A program made the translations under genes and the position numbers. A model generated the notes under the pieces. That model saw only the letters and a list, made by a program, of their open reading frames with translations. It was not told where the DNA came from and searched no databases. This document shows, piece by piece, positions 1 through 6,272 of a stretch of 7,004 nucleotides of DNA (position 1 is its first letter; each line of letters opens with the position of its first letter). Origin of the DNA: Chloroflexota bacterium (GTDB lineage: Bacteria; Chloroflexota; Dehalococcoidia; UBA2979). The DNA lies in assembly GCA_016875695.1 (NCBI GenBank), contig VGPB01000104.1, positions 1 to 7,004 of the forward strand, written 5' to 3'.

Positions 1-308
1 GGCGCCGCGGGCACGGCACCGCCCGCGCCGGCCAGCGCCTCGACCTGCGCCCGGGCGCCGGCGGGGTCGCGGTACCAGAGGTCGTTGATGAAGGTGAACG
101 GCTGCTGATCGGCAGGCACGTCGGCCTCGGGGAAGATGGCGCTGACGGGGCAGGCCGGCTGGCAGGCGCCGCAGTCGATGCACTCGGCGGGGTTGATGTA
201 GAGAATGCGGTCGGCGTCGCCGTCGAAGTGGATGCAGTCGACCGGGCAGACCTCGACGCAGGACTGATCCTTAGTGTCGATGCACGGGTTCGTGATGACG
301 AACGTCAC
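1..308 (-). CDS. fdxA: 7Fe ferredoxin ([3Fe-4S]/[4Fe-4S]), 3' end outside window
   Basis: Small soluble cytoplasmic electron carrier of the FdxA/Azotobacter 7Fe type. The 102 residues visible contain Cys9, Cys17, Cys21-Pro, Cys25, Cys43, Cys46, Cys49 and Cys53-Pro. By family precedent Cys9, Cys17 and Cys53 bind the [3Fe-4S] cluster, Cys21, Cys43, Cys46 and Cys49 bind the [4Fe-4S] cluster, and Cys25 is free. The start is a GTG (VTFVITNPC), chosen because family members begin MTYVI-like just before the first Cys and because GGGAGGG lies 7 nt upstream. The family is usually about 105-115 residues, so only a few C-terminal residues should be missing. The tail after residue 82 is Ala/Gly/Pro-rich. 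It lies 182 nt downstream of the flavoprotein gene on the same strand and has its own possible promoter and leader hairpin, so it is probably transcribed separately. Its redox partner cannot be told from the window. The family assignment is secure; the partner is unknown. Confidence 0.93.
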   Translation of the reverse strand, partial: MTFVITNPCIDTKDQSCVEVCPVDCIHFDGDADRILYINPAECIDCGACQPACPVSAIFPEADVPADQQPFTFINDLWYRDPAGARAQVEALAGAGGAVPAA

Positions 309-339
309 GGCGTGGCCCTCCCGCGGCGGCACCTGCTGT

Positions 340-361
340 GCGAGGGGTTACGCCCCCTCGC
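340..361 (-). other. Perfect 8-bp stem, 6-nt loop hairpin in the ferredoxin leader
   Basis: Read on the minus strand, GCGAGGGG (361-354) pairs perfectly with CCCCTCGC (347-340) around the loop GCGTAA. It lies 32 nt upstream of the ferredoxin GTG and about 130 nt downstream of the flavoprotein stop. No T-run follows on either strand, so it is not a classical intrinsic terminator. It could be a 5' leader stem, a U-tract-less terminator for the upstream gene, or a protein-binding inverted repeat. The pairing is directly visible; the role is inference. Confidence 0.5.
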
Positions 362-373
362 GCTCCGCTGCTG

Positions 374-402
374 AGCATAGCGGCGCGGGAGCGCTAAATC
401 GA
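374..402 (-). promoter_or_regulatory. Possible sigma70-type promoter for the ferredoxin gene
   Basis: On the minus strand TCGATT (402-397) and TATGCT (379-374) are separated by exactly 17 bp. They match the consensus at 3 of 6 and 4 of 6 positions. This is the most AT-rich patch in the 182 bp spacer 309-490. Transcription would start near 367, giving a leader of about 60 nt that begins just before the 340-361 hairpin. The rest of the spacer holds only a 12-bp GC palindrome (445-456) and no credible gene. The match is weak and found by eye. Confidence 0.3.
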
Positions 403-490
403 CCGTGCGGAAGGATGCGTCGCGCCGAGCCCCGCGCACGCCGTCGGCGCGCGCCGCCGCACCAGCCCGTGCCCGTCACGGTCCGTGGAC

Positions 491-1669
491 CTAAAAGAAC
501 GGGAACTGCGCCGGCAGGCCGAGCTCCACGCGCCCGTCCGCCTCGTAGGTGAGCGGGCCGACCATCACGTGCGTCAGCGCCGCCTCGATGTCGCTTCGCC
601 GCCGCTCGAGCGCGTTCTGCGTGAAGATCGCCGCCGTCCCCACCCCGCTGCACGCGAGCTCCACGGCGCGCCTGCTCACCGAGGCCGCGTAGCTCGTCGC
701 GAGCCGCGTGCGGGCGCGCAGCAGCGCCGGATCGGCCTCGCCAGCCTCGAGCGCGGCCCAGAGCGCGGCGACGGTGGCGCAGAGGTACACGCGCGCGGAC
801 TCCACGAGTGCCGTCGCCTCGGCGATTTGCGCCTGCACGCGCGGCTGCTCGCGCATCCGGTTCGGCGAGCCGTAGCCGGACTTCGCGGCGACGATGGCGC
901 GCACCTCGTCGACCGCGCTGCGCGCGATGCCCAGCGCGTGGCTGCCGTGGTTCGCGAAGACCAGCGCGGGCGCGCGGTAGGGCGCCCACGGGTGCTGCGG
1001 CGGCGTGGCGAGCACCTGCAGGCCGCGCGCGGCCGGCACGAACGCCCCATCGATGCTGAAGTCGTGGCTCACGGTGCCGCGCAGCCCGCTCGTGTGCCAA
1101 GTGTCGTACAGCGTGACCTCGGCGCGCGGGACGAAGACCATGCGCGTGACGCGCTCGCCGGCGGCGTCCAGGCGCGGCGTGTCGCCGTCGTACACCACGC
1201 ACTCACCGGCGAACCAGCTAGCATGGCTGCTGCCGCTCGCGAACGGCCAGCGCCCGGACACGCAGTAGCCGGGCGCGTGCTTCGCCGTCCACTTGGCGTG
1301 CCTGATGGGTCGCGCGGTGCCCACGACGATGCCGCCGTCGCCCCAGATCGCGCGGATCTTGTCGGCTGGGAGCATGCCGGCGAAGCCGAGGTTCTACTGC
1401 GCGATCATCACGCACCAGCCCGCCGCGCCGTCGGCATACGCGAGCTCCTCGACGACGCACGCCGCGGTCACTAAGTCGGCCTGCTGGCCGCCGAACTCCC
1501 GCGGCAGCAGCATGTGGAAGAAGCCCGCGTCGCCGAACGCCCGCACGAGCTCGCCGGGCAGCCGCCGCTCACACTCCATCGCCTCCGCGAGCGCGAACAC
1601 GCGCGGCTGGGGCGCGCGCGCCGCCGCGAGCAGCGCGTCGGCGGCCGTGGCTGCGACACCCGTGACCAT
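491..1669 (-). pseudogene. Acyl-CoA dehydrogenase family flavoprotein (type-2/HsaA-like monooxygenase), interrupted by an in-frame TAG
   Basis: Reading through one stop gives 392 codons, the normal length for this family. The N-terminal helical domain includes LPGELVRAFGDAGFFHMLLP and GWCVMIAQ. The middle beta domain has the family signature GRWPFASG at about 139-146. The C-terminal domain resembles Acyl-CoA_dh_2 (about 235-365) and ends in HVMVGPLTYEADGRVELG. Relatives include flavin-dependent monooxygenases (HsaA, DszC-like) that oxidise aromatic or sulfur substrates with reduced flavin from a separate reductase; no reductase gene is visible here. The start is ATG 1669 with GGGAGG 6 nt upstream. 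Codon 92 (1396-1394) is TAG between MIAQ and NLGFAGMLP, with the frame intact on both sides, so a single substitution explains it. Translation would give a 91-residue fragment. ATG 1375, seven codons after the stop, could restart a 294-residue fragment but has no clear Shine-Dalgarno. It lies 52 nt downstream of the DinB-like gene, probably in one operon. The family is sure; functional status is unknown. Confidence 0.85.
1394..1396 (-). other. In-frame amber codon inside the flavoprotein gene
   Basis: TAG at codon 92 follows CAG (Gln91) and precedes AAC (Asn93). Conserved protein sequence continues in the same frame on both sides with no insertion or deletion. TAG also ends the DinB-like, second CoA-transferase and PAS genes and this gene itself, so recoding of TAG as sense is unlikely. 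A nonsense mutation or a base-call/assembly error (for example from CAG or TCG) is the simplest reading. Confidence 0.9.
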
Positions 1670-1721
1670 GACCCGCCTCCCACCCCGCACGCGTTGCCGG
1701 GGAAGGAGGGTACGCGACGCC

Positions 1722-2168
1722 CTAGCGCTGCTCCACGCCGGCGAGCTGGCGCGCGTGCTCGCGCAGGTGCGCGGCGGCCGCGCGCAATACGTCGCCGACC
1801 TCGACGCCGAGCTCGGTCTCAAGGATGAGCTGGTCGGCGGAGAGCGCGGCGAGCGCCGCGGCGAAGCGCTCGCCGGCGTGCTCGCAAGCGCCGAGCGCCG
1901 CGGCGGCCGAGGGCAGCACAAGCGGAGCGCGCTCGGGGTTGGCGGTGTCAGCGCCGTCGACGGTACGGGCGACGACGCCCGCGTAGTGGGTGTCGGCGGC
2001 GAGCGCGTGCTCGGCGACCTGGCGGGGCGTCCAGACCTCGAGCTCGCCGGGGCGCGGCCGGCGGGCGCGCTCCCACGCCCCGGCGGCGAGCTCAATGGCC
2101 TCCCGCAAGCCGCTGCGCGCGCGGCGCAGCTGAGTGACTAGGGCCTCGAGGCTGTCATCGGCGGCCAT
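1722..2168 (-). CDS. DinB/DinB_2-like small helical protein
   Basis: A 148-residue, mostly helical protein resembling the DinB/YfiT-like putative metalloenzyme superfamily. This family includes thiol-dependent maleylpyruvate isomerase and mycothiol-dependent enzymes, but most members have no known reaction. The visible signature is WTPRQVAEHALAADTHY (46-62) in the second helix, with His54, and a C-terminal HLREH with His134 and His138. These three His are the expected divalent-metal ligands of the fold. The start is ATG 2168 because AGGGAG lies 6 nt upstream and homology begins near residue 6. The frame stays open to 2297, but that extension is Arg/Ala-rich and looks non-coding. It is probably the first gene of a leftward unit with the flavoprotein 52 nt downstream. 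The stop is TAG. A catalytic role such as thiol-dependent isomerisation is possible but not supported by the sequence alone. Confidence 0.8.
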   Translation of the reverse strand: MAADDSLEALVTQLRRARSGLREAIELAAGAWERARRPRPGELEVWTPRQVAEHALAADTHYAGVVARTVDGADTANPERAPLVLPSAAAALGACEHAGERFAAALAALSADQLILETELGVEVGDVLRAAAAHLREHARQLAGVEQR

Positions 2169-2295
2169 CGGGCGCTCCCTGCGGCTGCGCATCGCCTGCA
2201 CGATACGCCGCGCGCGCAGCGCGGCGGCTGCCGAGCGGCTAGGATGTGCGCTCGCGCGAGCACTGGTCGCCGCGCGTGCCACGAAGGCAAGTGTC
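2169..2295. promoter_or_regulatory. Divergent intergenic spacer with a 12-bp palindrome
   Basis: This 127 bp spacer separates the starts of the DinB-like gene (leftward) and the permease (rightward), so it should hold promoters for both. A perfect palindrome GCTCGCGCGAGC lies at 2250-2261. TAGGAT at 2240-2245 is a possible -10 for the permease, but no good -35 sits 16-18 bp upstream. On the minus strand TATCGT (2205-2200) is an equally weak -10 for the DinB-like gene. Short GC palindromes are common at this composition, so an operator role is only a guess. Confidence 0.3.
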
Positions 2296-3654
2296 ATGGC
2301 GGAGCTCGCGGCCCCGGCGCGCAGGCGTGGTGTCTACTACGGCTGGTGGATGGTCGCGGGCGCGGTCGTCGCGCAGTTCGTCGCGGTGGGGGCGACGCAG
2401 CAGGTCGCGGGCGTGTTCCTGCGGCCGATGACCGACGATCTGGGCTGGAGCATCGCGCAGTTCGCGCTGGCCGGGTCACTCGCGTTTGCGGTCACGGGCA
2501 TGGCGGGGTTCGTGGTCGGGCCGTTCATCGATCGCTACGGGCCGCGCCCGCTGATGCTCGGCGGGGGGCTGGTGTACGGCGCGGCGTTGATCGCGGCGTC
2601 GCAGATTACGGCGCCATGGCAGTTCATCGCACTGCAGATGCTCGCGGGCGGCGCGGGCAATTCGCTGACCGGGCCGCTGGTGGTCAACACGGCGCTGTCG
2701 AAGTGGTTCGTGCTCAGGCGCGGCTGGGCGATCGCGCTCGGCTCGATGGGCATCGGCGCGGCGGGGCTCGTGGTGCCGCTCACAATGATTCGCGTGGTGG
2801 ACTCGCTGGGCTGGCGCGACGCGTACGTTGTGCTGGGAGTCGCGGTGTGGGCGCTGATCCTGCCGACGGCGCTGATCATGCGCCGCCAGCCGGAGGACTA
2901 CGGAATGCTGCCGGACGGCCGCGAGCGCGCGGACGAGGGCACGGTGCAGGGTCGCGCGGACCTCGCGGCGGTGCAGGCGGACTACGACAACTCGTACACG
3001 CGCGCCGAGGCGGTGCGCACGCCCGCGGTGTGGCTGATCACGTTCGGGATGGCGTTCTTCGGGCTCGGCATGACGGCGGTGCTGCTGCACGGCATCGCGT
3101 TCATGACGGACGCGGGGCTGACGCGCACGCAGGCGGCGCTCGCGCTCGCCTTCGGTGGCGCGGGCAACCTGCTCTCGAAGTTCGCGTGGGGCTGGCTGCT
3201 CGCGCGCGTGCACGTGCGCGTGCTGTTCGCGTTCTGCTTCCTGCTCGCCGGCGTCGGCGCGACGCTGATGGTAGCCGCGGACCAGTTCGGGCTGCCGTGG
3301 CTGATGCACGCGGCGTTGTTTGTCTGGGGCGCCGGCTTCGGCGGGGGCATCCCGCTGTCCGAGTTCATCTGGGCGAAGTACTACGGGCGGCGCCACATCG
3401 GCGCGGTGCGCAGCGTCGGCGTGCCGTTCGGCATCATCTTCGGCGCGTCCGGCGGCCTCGTGGTCGCGCGCTACTACGACGCGGTCGGCGACTACACCGG
3501 CGCGTGGCTGACGCTCGTCGCCTGCTACGTCGTCGGCGCGACGCTCATCGGCATCTCGCGCGAGCCGCCGCCGAAAGCCGCGGCCGCGGCTTCCCCCCGG
3601 CTCCGGCCCGCGCTCGCCGACGAGCAGCGCGGCGCCGTGCACCGGGACGGCTGA
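2296..3654 (+). CDS. MFS permease, probable organic-acid (monocarboxylate/OFA-like) transporter
   Basis: A 452-residue inner-membrane carrier with two six-helix halves joined by a hydrophilic loop at about 196-243. The N-terminus YYGWWMVAGAVVAQF (14-28) is typical of bacterial MFS carriers related to monocarboxylate and oxalate/formate transporters. The helix 2-3 loop carries the MFS motif GPFIDRYGPRPLM (75-87), and RRGWAIALGSMGIG (141-154) followed by GWRDAY (172-177) fits the same group. The second half runs from about 244 to 420. The cytoplasmic tail is Ala/Pro/Arg-rich. ATG 2296 was chosen because the membrane domain starts about 14 residues later and a modest GAAGG lies about 8 nt upstream; the upstream extension of the frame to 2134 overlaps the divergent gene and is not credible. 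The next genes are paired CoA-transferases on the same strand 108 nt downstream, suggesting uptake of an acid that is then activated to a CoA thioester. The substrate is unknown. Confidence 0.9.
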   Translation: MAELAAPARRRGVYYGWWMVAGAVVAQFVAVGATQQVAGVFLRPMTDDLGWSIAQFALAGSLAFAVTGMAGFVVGPFIDRYGPRPLMLGGGLVYGAALIAASQITAPWQFIALQMLAGGAGNSLTGPLVVNTALSKWFVLRRGWAIALGSMGIGAAGLVVPLTMIRVVDSLGWRDAYVVLGVAVWALILPTALIMRRQPEDYGMLPDGRERADEGTVQGRADLAAVQADYDNSYTRAEAVRTPAVWLITFGMAFFGLGMTAVLLHGIAFMTDAGLTRTQAALALAFGGAGNLLSKFAWGWLLARVHVRVLFAFCFLLAGVGATLMVAADQFGLPWLMHAALFVWGAGFGGGIPLSEFIWAKYYGRRHIGAVRSVGVPFGIIFGASGGLVVARYYDAVGDYTGAWLTLVACYVVGATLIGISREPPPKAAAAASPRLRPALADEQRGAVHRDG

Positions 3655-3671
3655 GATTCGGACGGGACCGA

Positions 3672-3722
3672 GCGTGACCCGCGGAACCTCCAGTGGCGTG
3701 ACCGCGCGGTGCGCCGTATAAC
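3672..3722 (+). promoter_or_regulatory. Possible promoter with tandem GCGTGACC boxes upstream of the CoA-transferase pair
   Basis: In the 108 bp gap after the permease, GCGTGACC occurs at 3672-3679 and again at 3696-3703, with starts 24 bp apart. TATAAC at 3717-3722 matches the sigma70 -10 box at 5 of 6 positions and is the only AT-rich patch in the gap. A -35 at 17 bp spacing would fall at 3694-3699 (TGGCGT), a poor match overlapping the second repeat, which could suit an activator-dependent promoter. The palindrome ACCGCGCGGT (3701-3710) lies between. Transcription would start near 3729. No intrinsic terminator follows the permease, so read-through is also possible. All sites were found by eye and none has been tested. 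Confidence 0.35.
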
Positions 3723-3762
3723 CGTCGCGCCGCAGCACACGCGACGCCGAAAGGACCTGCCG

Positions 3763-4968
3763 ATGCCCGGGCCGCTTGAGGGGATCCACGTCCTCGACCT
3801 GACGCAGGGCATCGCCGGCCCGTACGCCACGAAGCTGTGCTCCGACTACGGCGCCGATGTCGTCAAAATCGAGCACCCGCAGCGCGGCGACATCGCGCGG
3901 CGACTCGGCCCGTTCCCCACCGACGAGCCGCACCCGGAGCGCTCCGGCATGTTCCTAGAGCTCAACACCGGCAAGCAGAGCGTGACCCTCGACCTCTCGA
4001 CGGCGAGCGGGCGCGGCATCCTCCTACGCCTCGCCGCCGCCGCCGACGTGATCGTCGAGAGCTTTCGCCCGGGCACACTCGAGCGGCTCGGGCTGGGGCC
4101 GGAGGTGCTGCGCGAGGCGAACCCGCGCGCGGCGCTCGTGCGCATCTCCAACTTCGGCCAGACGGGGCCGTATCGCGACTTCCGCGCCGACGACATGCTG
4201 CTGTACGCGATGGGCGGCGTGCTCGCCGTGACCGCGGTCGAGGGGCGCGACCCGGTCAAGATCGGGCTGTACGCGCCGCTCTTCCTCGCGGGCGCGATCG
4301 CCTCCGCGTTCACGCTCGGCGCGCTGTGGAGCGCGCGGCGCACCGGCCGCGGCGAGTGCGCGGACTTCTCGATCCACGAGGCGCTCGCCGCCTCCATGGA
4401 CCGCGGCGGGCCGAACCTCGTAGCGTACCAGTACTCGGGCGGCTTCTACTTCACGGCGCAGCAGCAGTCGCGCACCACGGCAGTGCCGTCGGGTGTGTTC
4501 CCATGCCAGGACGGCTACATCATGGTCACTGCGGGTCCGAACTGGTGGGACCGCTTCTGCCGCACCATCGACCGCCCCGACCTCATCGAGGACCCCGCGT
4601 TCGTAGCGCGGCTGTACGACATCGACTTCGCGCCGGAGCTCGACGCGCTGTTCTACCCGTGGCTGTTCAGCCACACGAAGCAGCAGGCCATGGAGAAGGG
4701 CCAGGCCGAAGGCCTGCCGGTGGCCGCGATCAACCGCGCGGACGACGTGCTCAACGACCCGCACCTGCGCGCGCGCAAGTTCTGGACCGAGCTGCCGCAC
4801 CCGCTCGGCGGCACCACCACGCTGCCGGGGACGCCCGTGCGCATGCACGGCACCCCCGCCGAGCTGCGGCACGCGCCCCTGCTCGGCGAGCACACCGCGC
4901 CCGTGCTGGCGACGCTCGGCTACCGCGTCGAGGACCTGCCGCGCCTGCGCGCGAACGGAGTAATCTGA
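3763..4968 (+). CDS. CaiB/BaiF family III CoA-transferase, subunit lacking the catalytic Asp
   Basis: A 401-residue cytoplasmic family III CoA-transferase homologue of normal length. These enzymes move CoA between carboxylic acids through acyl-aspartyl and aspartyl-CoA intermediates. Family landmarks are PLEGIHVLDLTQGIAGPYA (4-22), LCSDYGADVVKIE (25-37), GKQSVTLDL (70-78), ADVIVESFRPG (94-104), ISNFGQTGPY (128-137), RRTGRGECADFS and the C-terminal NDPHLRARKF. The segment normally reading G-V-x-x-G-D-x-x-A-G, with the catalytic Asp, here reads GLYAPLFLAG (168-177), so the Asp position is Leu173. The protein may therefore be a non-catalytic partner. Start ATG 3763 has AAAGGA 7 nt upstream; the frame extends back to a GTG at 3709, but homology begins at Pro4. 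The stop overlaps the next start as TGATG, so translation of the two is probably coupled. Two-subunit family III enzymes such as BbsEF and SmtAB are the closest functional analogy. The substrate is unknown. Confidence 0.93.
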   Translation: MPGPLEGIHVLDLTQGIAGPYATKLCSDYGADVVKIEHPQRGDIARRLGPFPTDEPHPERSGMFLELNTGKQSVTLDLSTASGRGILLRLAAAADVIVESFRPGTLERLGLGPEVLREANPRAALVRISNFGQTGPYRDFRADDMLLYAMGGVLAVTAVEGRDPVKIGLYAPLFLAGAIASAFTLGALWSARRTGRGECADFSIHEALAASMDRGGPNLVAYQYSGGFYFTAQQQSRTTAVPSGVFPCQDGYIMVTAGPNWWDRFCRTIDRPDLIEDPAFVARLYDIDFAPELDALFYPWLFSHTKQQAMEKGQAEGLPVAAINRADDVLNDPHLRARKFWTELPHPLGGTTTLPGTPVRMHGTPAELRHAPLLGEHTAPVLATLGYRVEDLPRLRANGVI

Positions 4969-4970
4969 TG
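4957..4970 (+). promoter_or_regulatory. Translational coupling site between the two CoA-transferase genes
   Basis: GGAG (4957-4960) lies 7 nt before ATG 4968, inside the last codons of the upstream gene, whose TGA (4966-4968) shares its A with that ATG. The arrangement implies coupled translation, and so balanced amounts of the two proteins, as expected for two subunits of one complex. Confidence 0.75.
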
Positions 4971-6272
4971 CCCGACGCACGTGAGCTGCCGCTGTCCGGC
5001 GTGCGCATCCTGTCGCAGGCGATCGTCTGGGCGGGCCCGTTCGGCTCGATGATCCTCGCCGACCTCGGCGCGGACATCATCGAGATCGAGTCGATCCAGC
5101 ACCTCAACCCCACGCGCGCGAACATGCGCCACTACCCGGACGCGATGCTGCAGGGCCCCACGGGCGCTGCGCTGTACAACCGCGACGCGAGCGACGGCTT
5201 CTGGAACCGCGGCGCGACGTTCAACTTCGCGAAGCGCGGGCATCGCAGCGTCACGCTCGACCTGATGCGCGACGAGGGCCGCGAGCTCTTCTTCGGGCTC
5301 GTGCGCGAAGCCGACGTGTTCATCGAGAACAACGCCGCGGACGTCGTCGGCGACCTCGGCATCGACTGGCCGACGCTGCACGCCGTCAACCCGCTTCTGA
5401 TCATGGTGCGCTTCCCCGGGTTCGGCCTGGACGGCCCGTACGCGCACTTCAAAGGCTACGGCGCGACGATGGAGGCGGTAGTCGGCCACACGATGCTGCG
5501 TGGCTACCGCGACTCCGACCCGTCGCTGACGCCGCCGATCTACCACGGCGACCCGAACGCGGGCGCACACGTCGCGTTCTCGGTACAGGCGGCGCTCATC
5601 GCGCGCGAGCGCACGGGCGAAGGCCAGCTCATCGAGATCTCGCAGGCGGAGGCGGTGCTGCACCACACGAGCTACGCGCTGCTGGATTACGTCATGAACG
5701 GCCGCGTGCAAGAGCACTGGGGCAACCGCCATCCCGCGATAGCGCCGTACGGGCTCTTTCCCACGCGCGGGGAGGCGCGCTTCGTCGCGCTGGCGGTGGA
5801 CTCGGACGCGGCGTTCGCCGCGCTGTGCGGCGAGCTCGGCTGCCCCGAGCTCGCGAGTGACGCGCGCTTCGCCGACGCGGTGTCCCGCTACCGCGAGCAG
5901 GACGCTCTCGAGCCGCTGCTCGCGGCGCTGACGCGCGAGCGGGACGAGCGCGAGCTGATGGAGCGGCTGCAGGCGGCCGGGGTGATGGCGGCCATGGTCG
6001 CGCACCAGGACGAGATGACGGACGACCCGCACCTGCGGGCGCGCGAGTTCTTCGTGACGCTGGAGCATCCGGAAGTGCCGGTGCGCCCGTACCCCGGCCC
6101 CATGGCGCGCTTCCGCGAGCTGCCCCTGGTCCCCGTGCGCGGCCCCGCGCCGCTGCTGGGCCAACACACGCGCGAAGTGCTCGGTGGCATCCTCGGCCTC
6201 GACGACACGCGCCTCGACCAGCTGAGCGAAGCGCAGATCACGGGCGACGCGTACCTCGAAAGCGCGCGCTAG
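4968..6272 (+). CDS. CaiB/BaiF family III CoA-transferase, subunit with the catalytic Asp
   Basis: A 434-residue paralogue of the preceding gene product. Landmarks are PLSGVRILSQ (8-17), ADLGADIIEIES (31-42), HRSVTLDL (92-99), ADVFIENNAADVVGDLGI (115-132), RFPGFGLDGPY (148-158), RERTGEGQLIEISQAEA (213-229) and the C-terminal DDPHLRAREFF. The active-site segment reads IYHGDPNAG (191-199), which places Asp195 where the family's acyl-accepting aspartate sits. This chain is therefore the likely catalytic member of the pair. It carries about 18 more residues than its partner between the conserved IE and VTLDL blocks (about 43-91), in a region near the active-site cleft in this fold. The start is fixed by the TGATG overlap and its GGAG. 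The frame is open upstream to 3837, but that stretch is the other-frame shadow of the first gene. It ends in TAG, overlapping the PAS gene's stop on the other strand. The acid and CoA donor are not identifiable from sequence. Confidence 0.93.
   Translation: MPDARELPLSGVRILSQAIVWAGPFGSMILADLGADIIEIESIQHLNPTRANMRHYPDAMLQGPTGAALYNRDASDGFWNRGATFNFAKRGHRSVTLDLMRDEGRELFFGLVREADVFIENNAADVVGDLGIDWPTLHAVNPLLIMVRFPGFGLDGPYAHFKGYGATMEAVVGHTMLRGYRDSDPSLTPPIYHGDPNAGAHVAFSVQAALIARERTGEGQLIEISQAEAVLHHTSYALLDYVMNGRVQEHWGNRHPAIAPYGLFPTRGEARFVALAVDSDAAFAALCGELGCPELASDARFADAVSRYREQDALEPLLAALTRERDERELMERLQAAGVMAAMVAHQDEMTDDPHLRAREFFVTLEHPEVPVRPYPGPMARFRELPLVPVRGPAPLLGQHTREVLGGILGLDDTRLDQLSEAQITGDAYLESAR

Noticed and set aside
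445..456. 12-bp palindrome CGGCGCGCGCCG after the flavoprotein stop, considered as a terminator
   Set aside because: It has no loop and no following T-run on the minus strand, and such strings are common at this base composition.
1394..1396. Pyrrolysine or amber-recoding interpretation
   Set aside because: TAG is the natural terminator of four genes here, no downstream stem-loop was apparent, and this family is not known to use recoded TAG.
485..1474. A 329-codon plus-strand frame opposite the flavoprotein
   Set aside because: Its low-complexity Arg/Ala/His composition and the conserved flavoprotein on the other strand show it is a shadow.
2244..3677. A 477-codon plus-strand frame overlapping the permease
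   Set aside because: It is an Arg/Gly/Ala-rich frame shadow with no membrane helices or family motif.
2476..3933. A 485-codon open frame on the minus strand opposite the permease
   Set aside because: It is Arg/Ala/His-rich, has no recognisable domain, and lies wholly opposite a clear 12-helix transporter; long antisense frames are expected at this GC.
3837..4967. Upstream open frame that would fuse to the second CoA-transferase and make an 811-residue protein
   Set aside because: The stretch is Arg/Pro-rich out-of-frame translation of the first CoA-transferase; the TGATG overlap and GGAG fix the true start at 4968.
4024..4980. A 318-codon minus-strand frame, and a 415-codon one at 4920-6167
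   Set aside because: Both lie opposite well-conserved CoA-transferases and have shadow-like Arg/Val/Glu/His composition.
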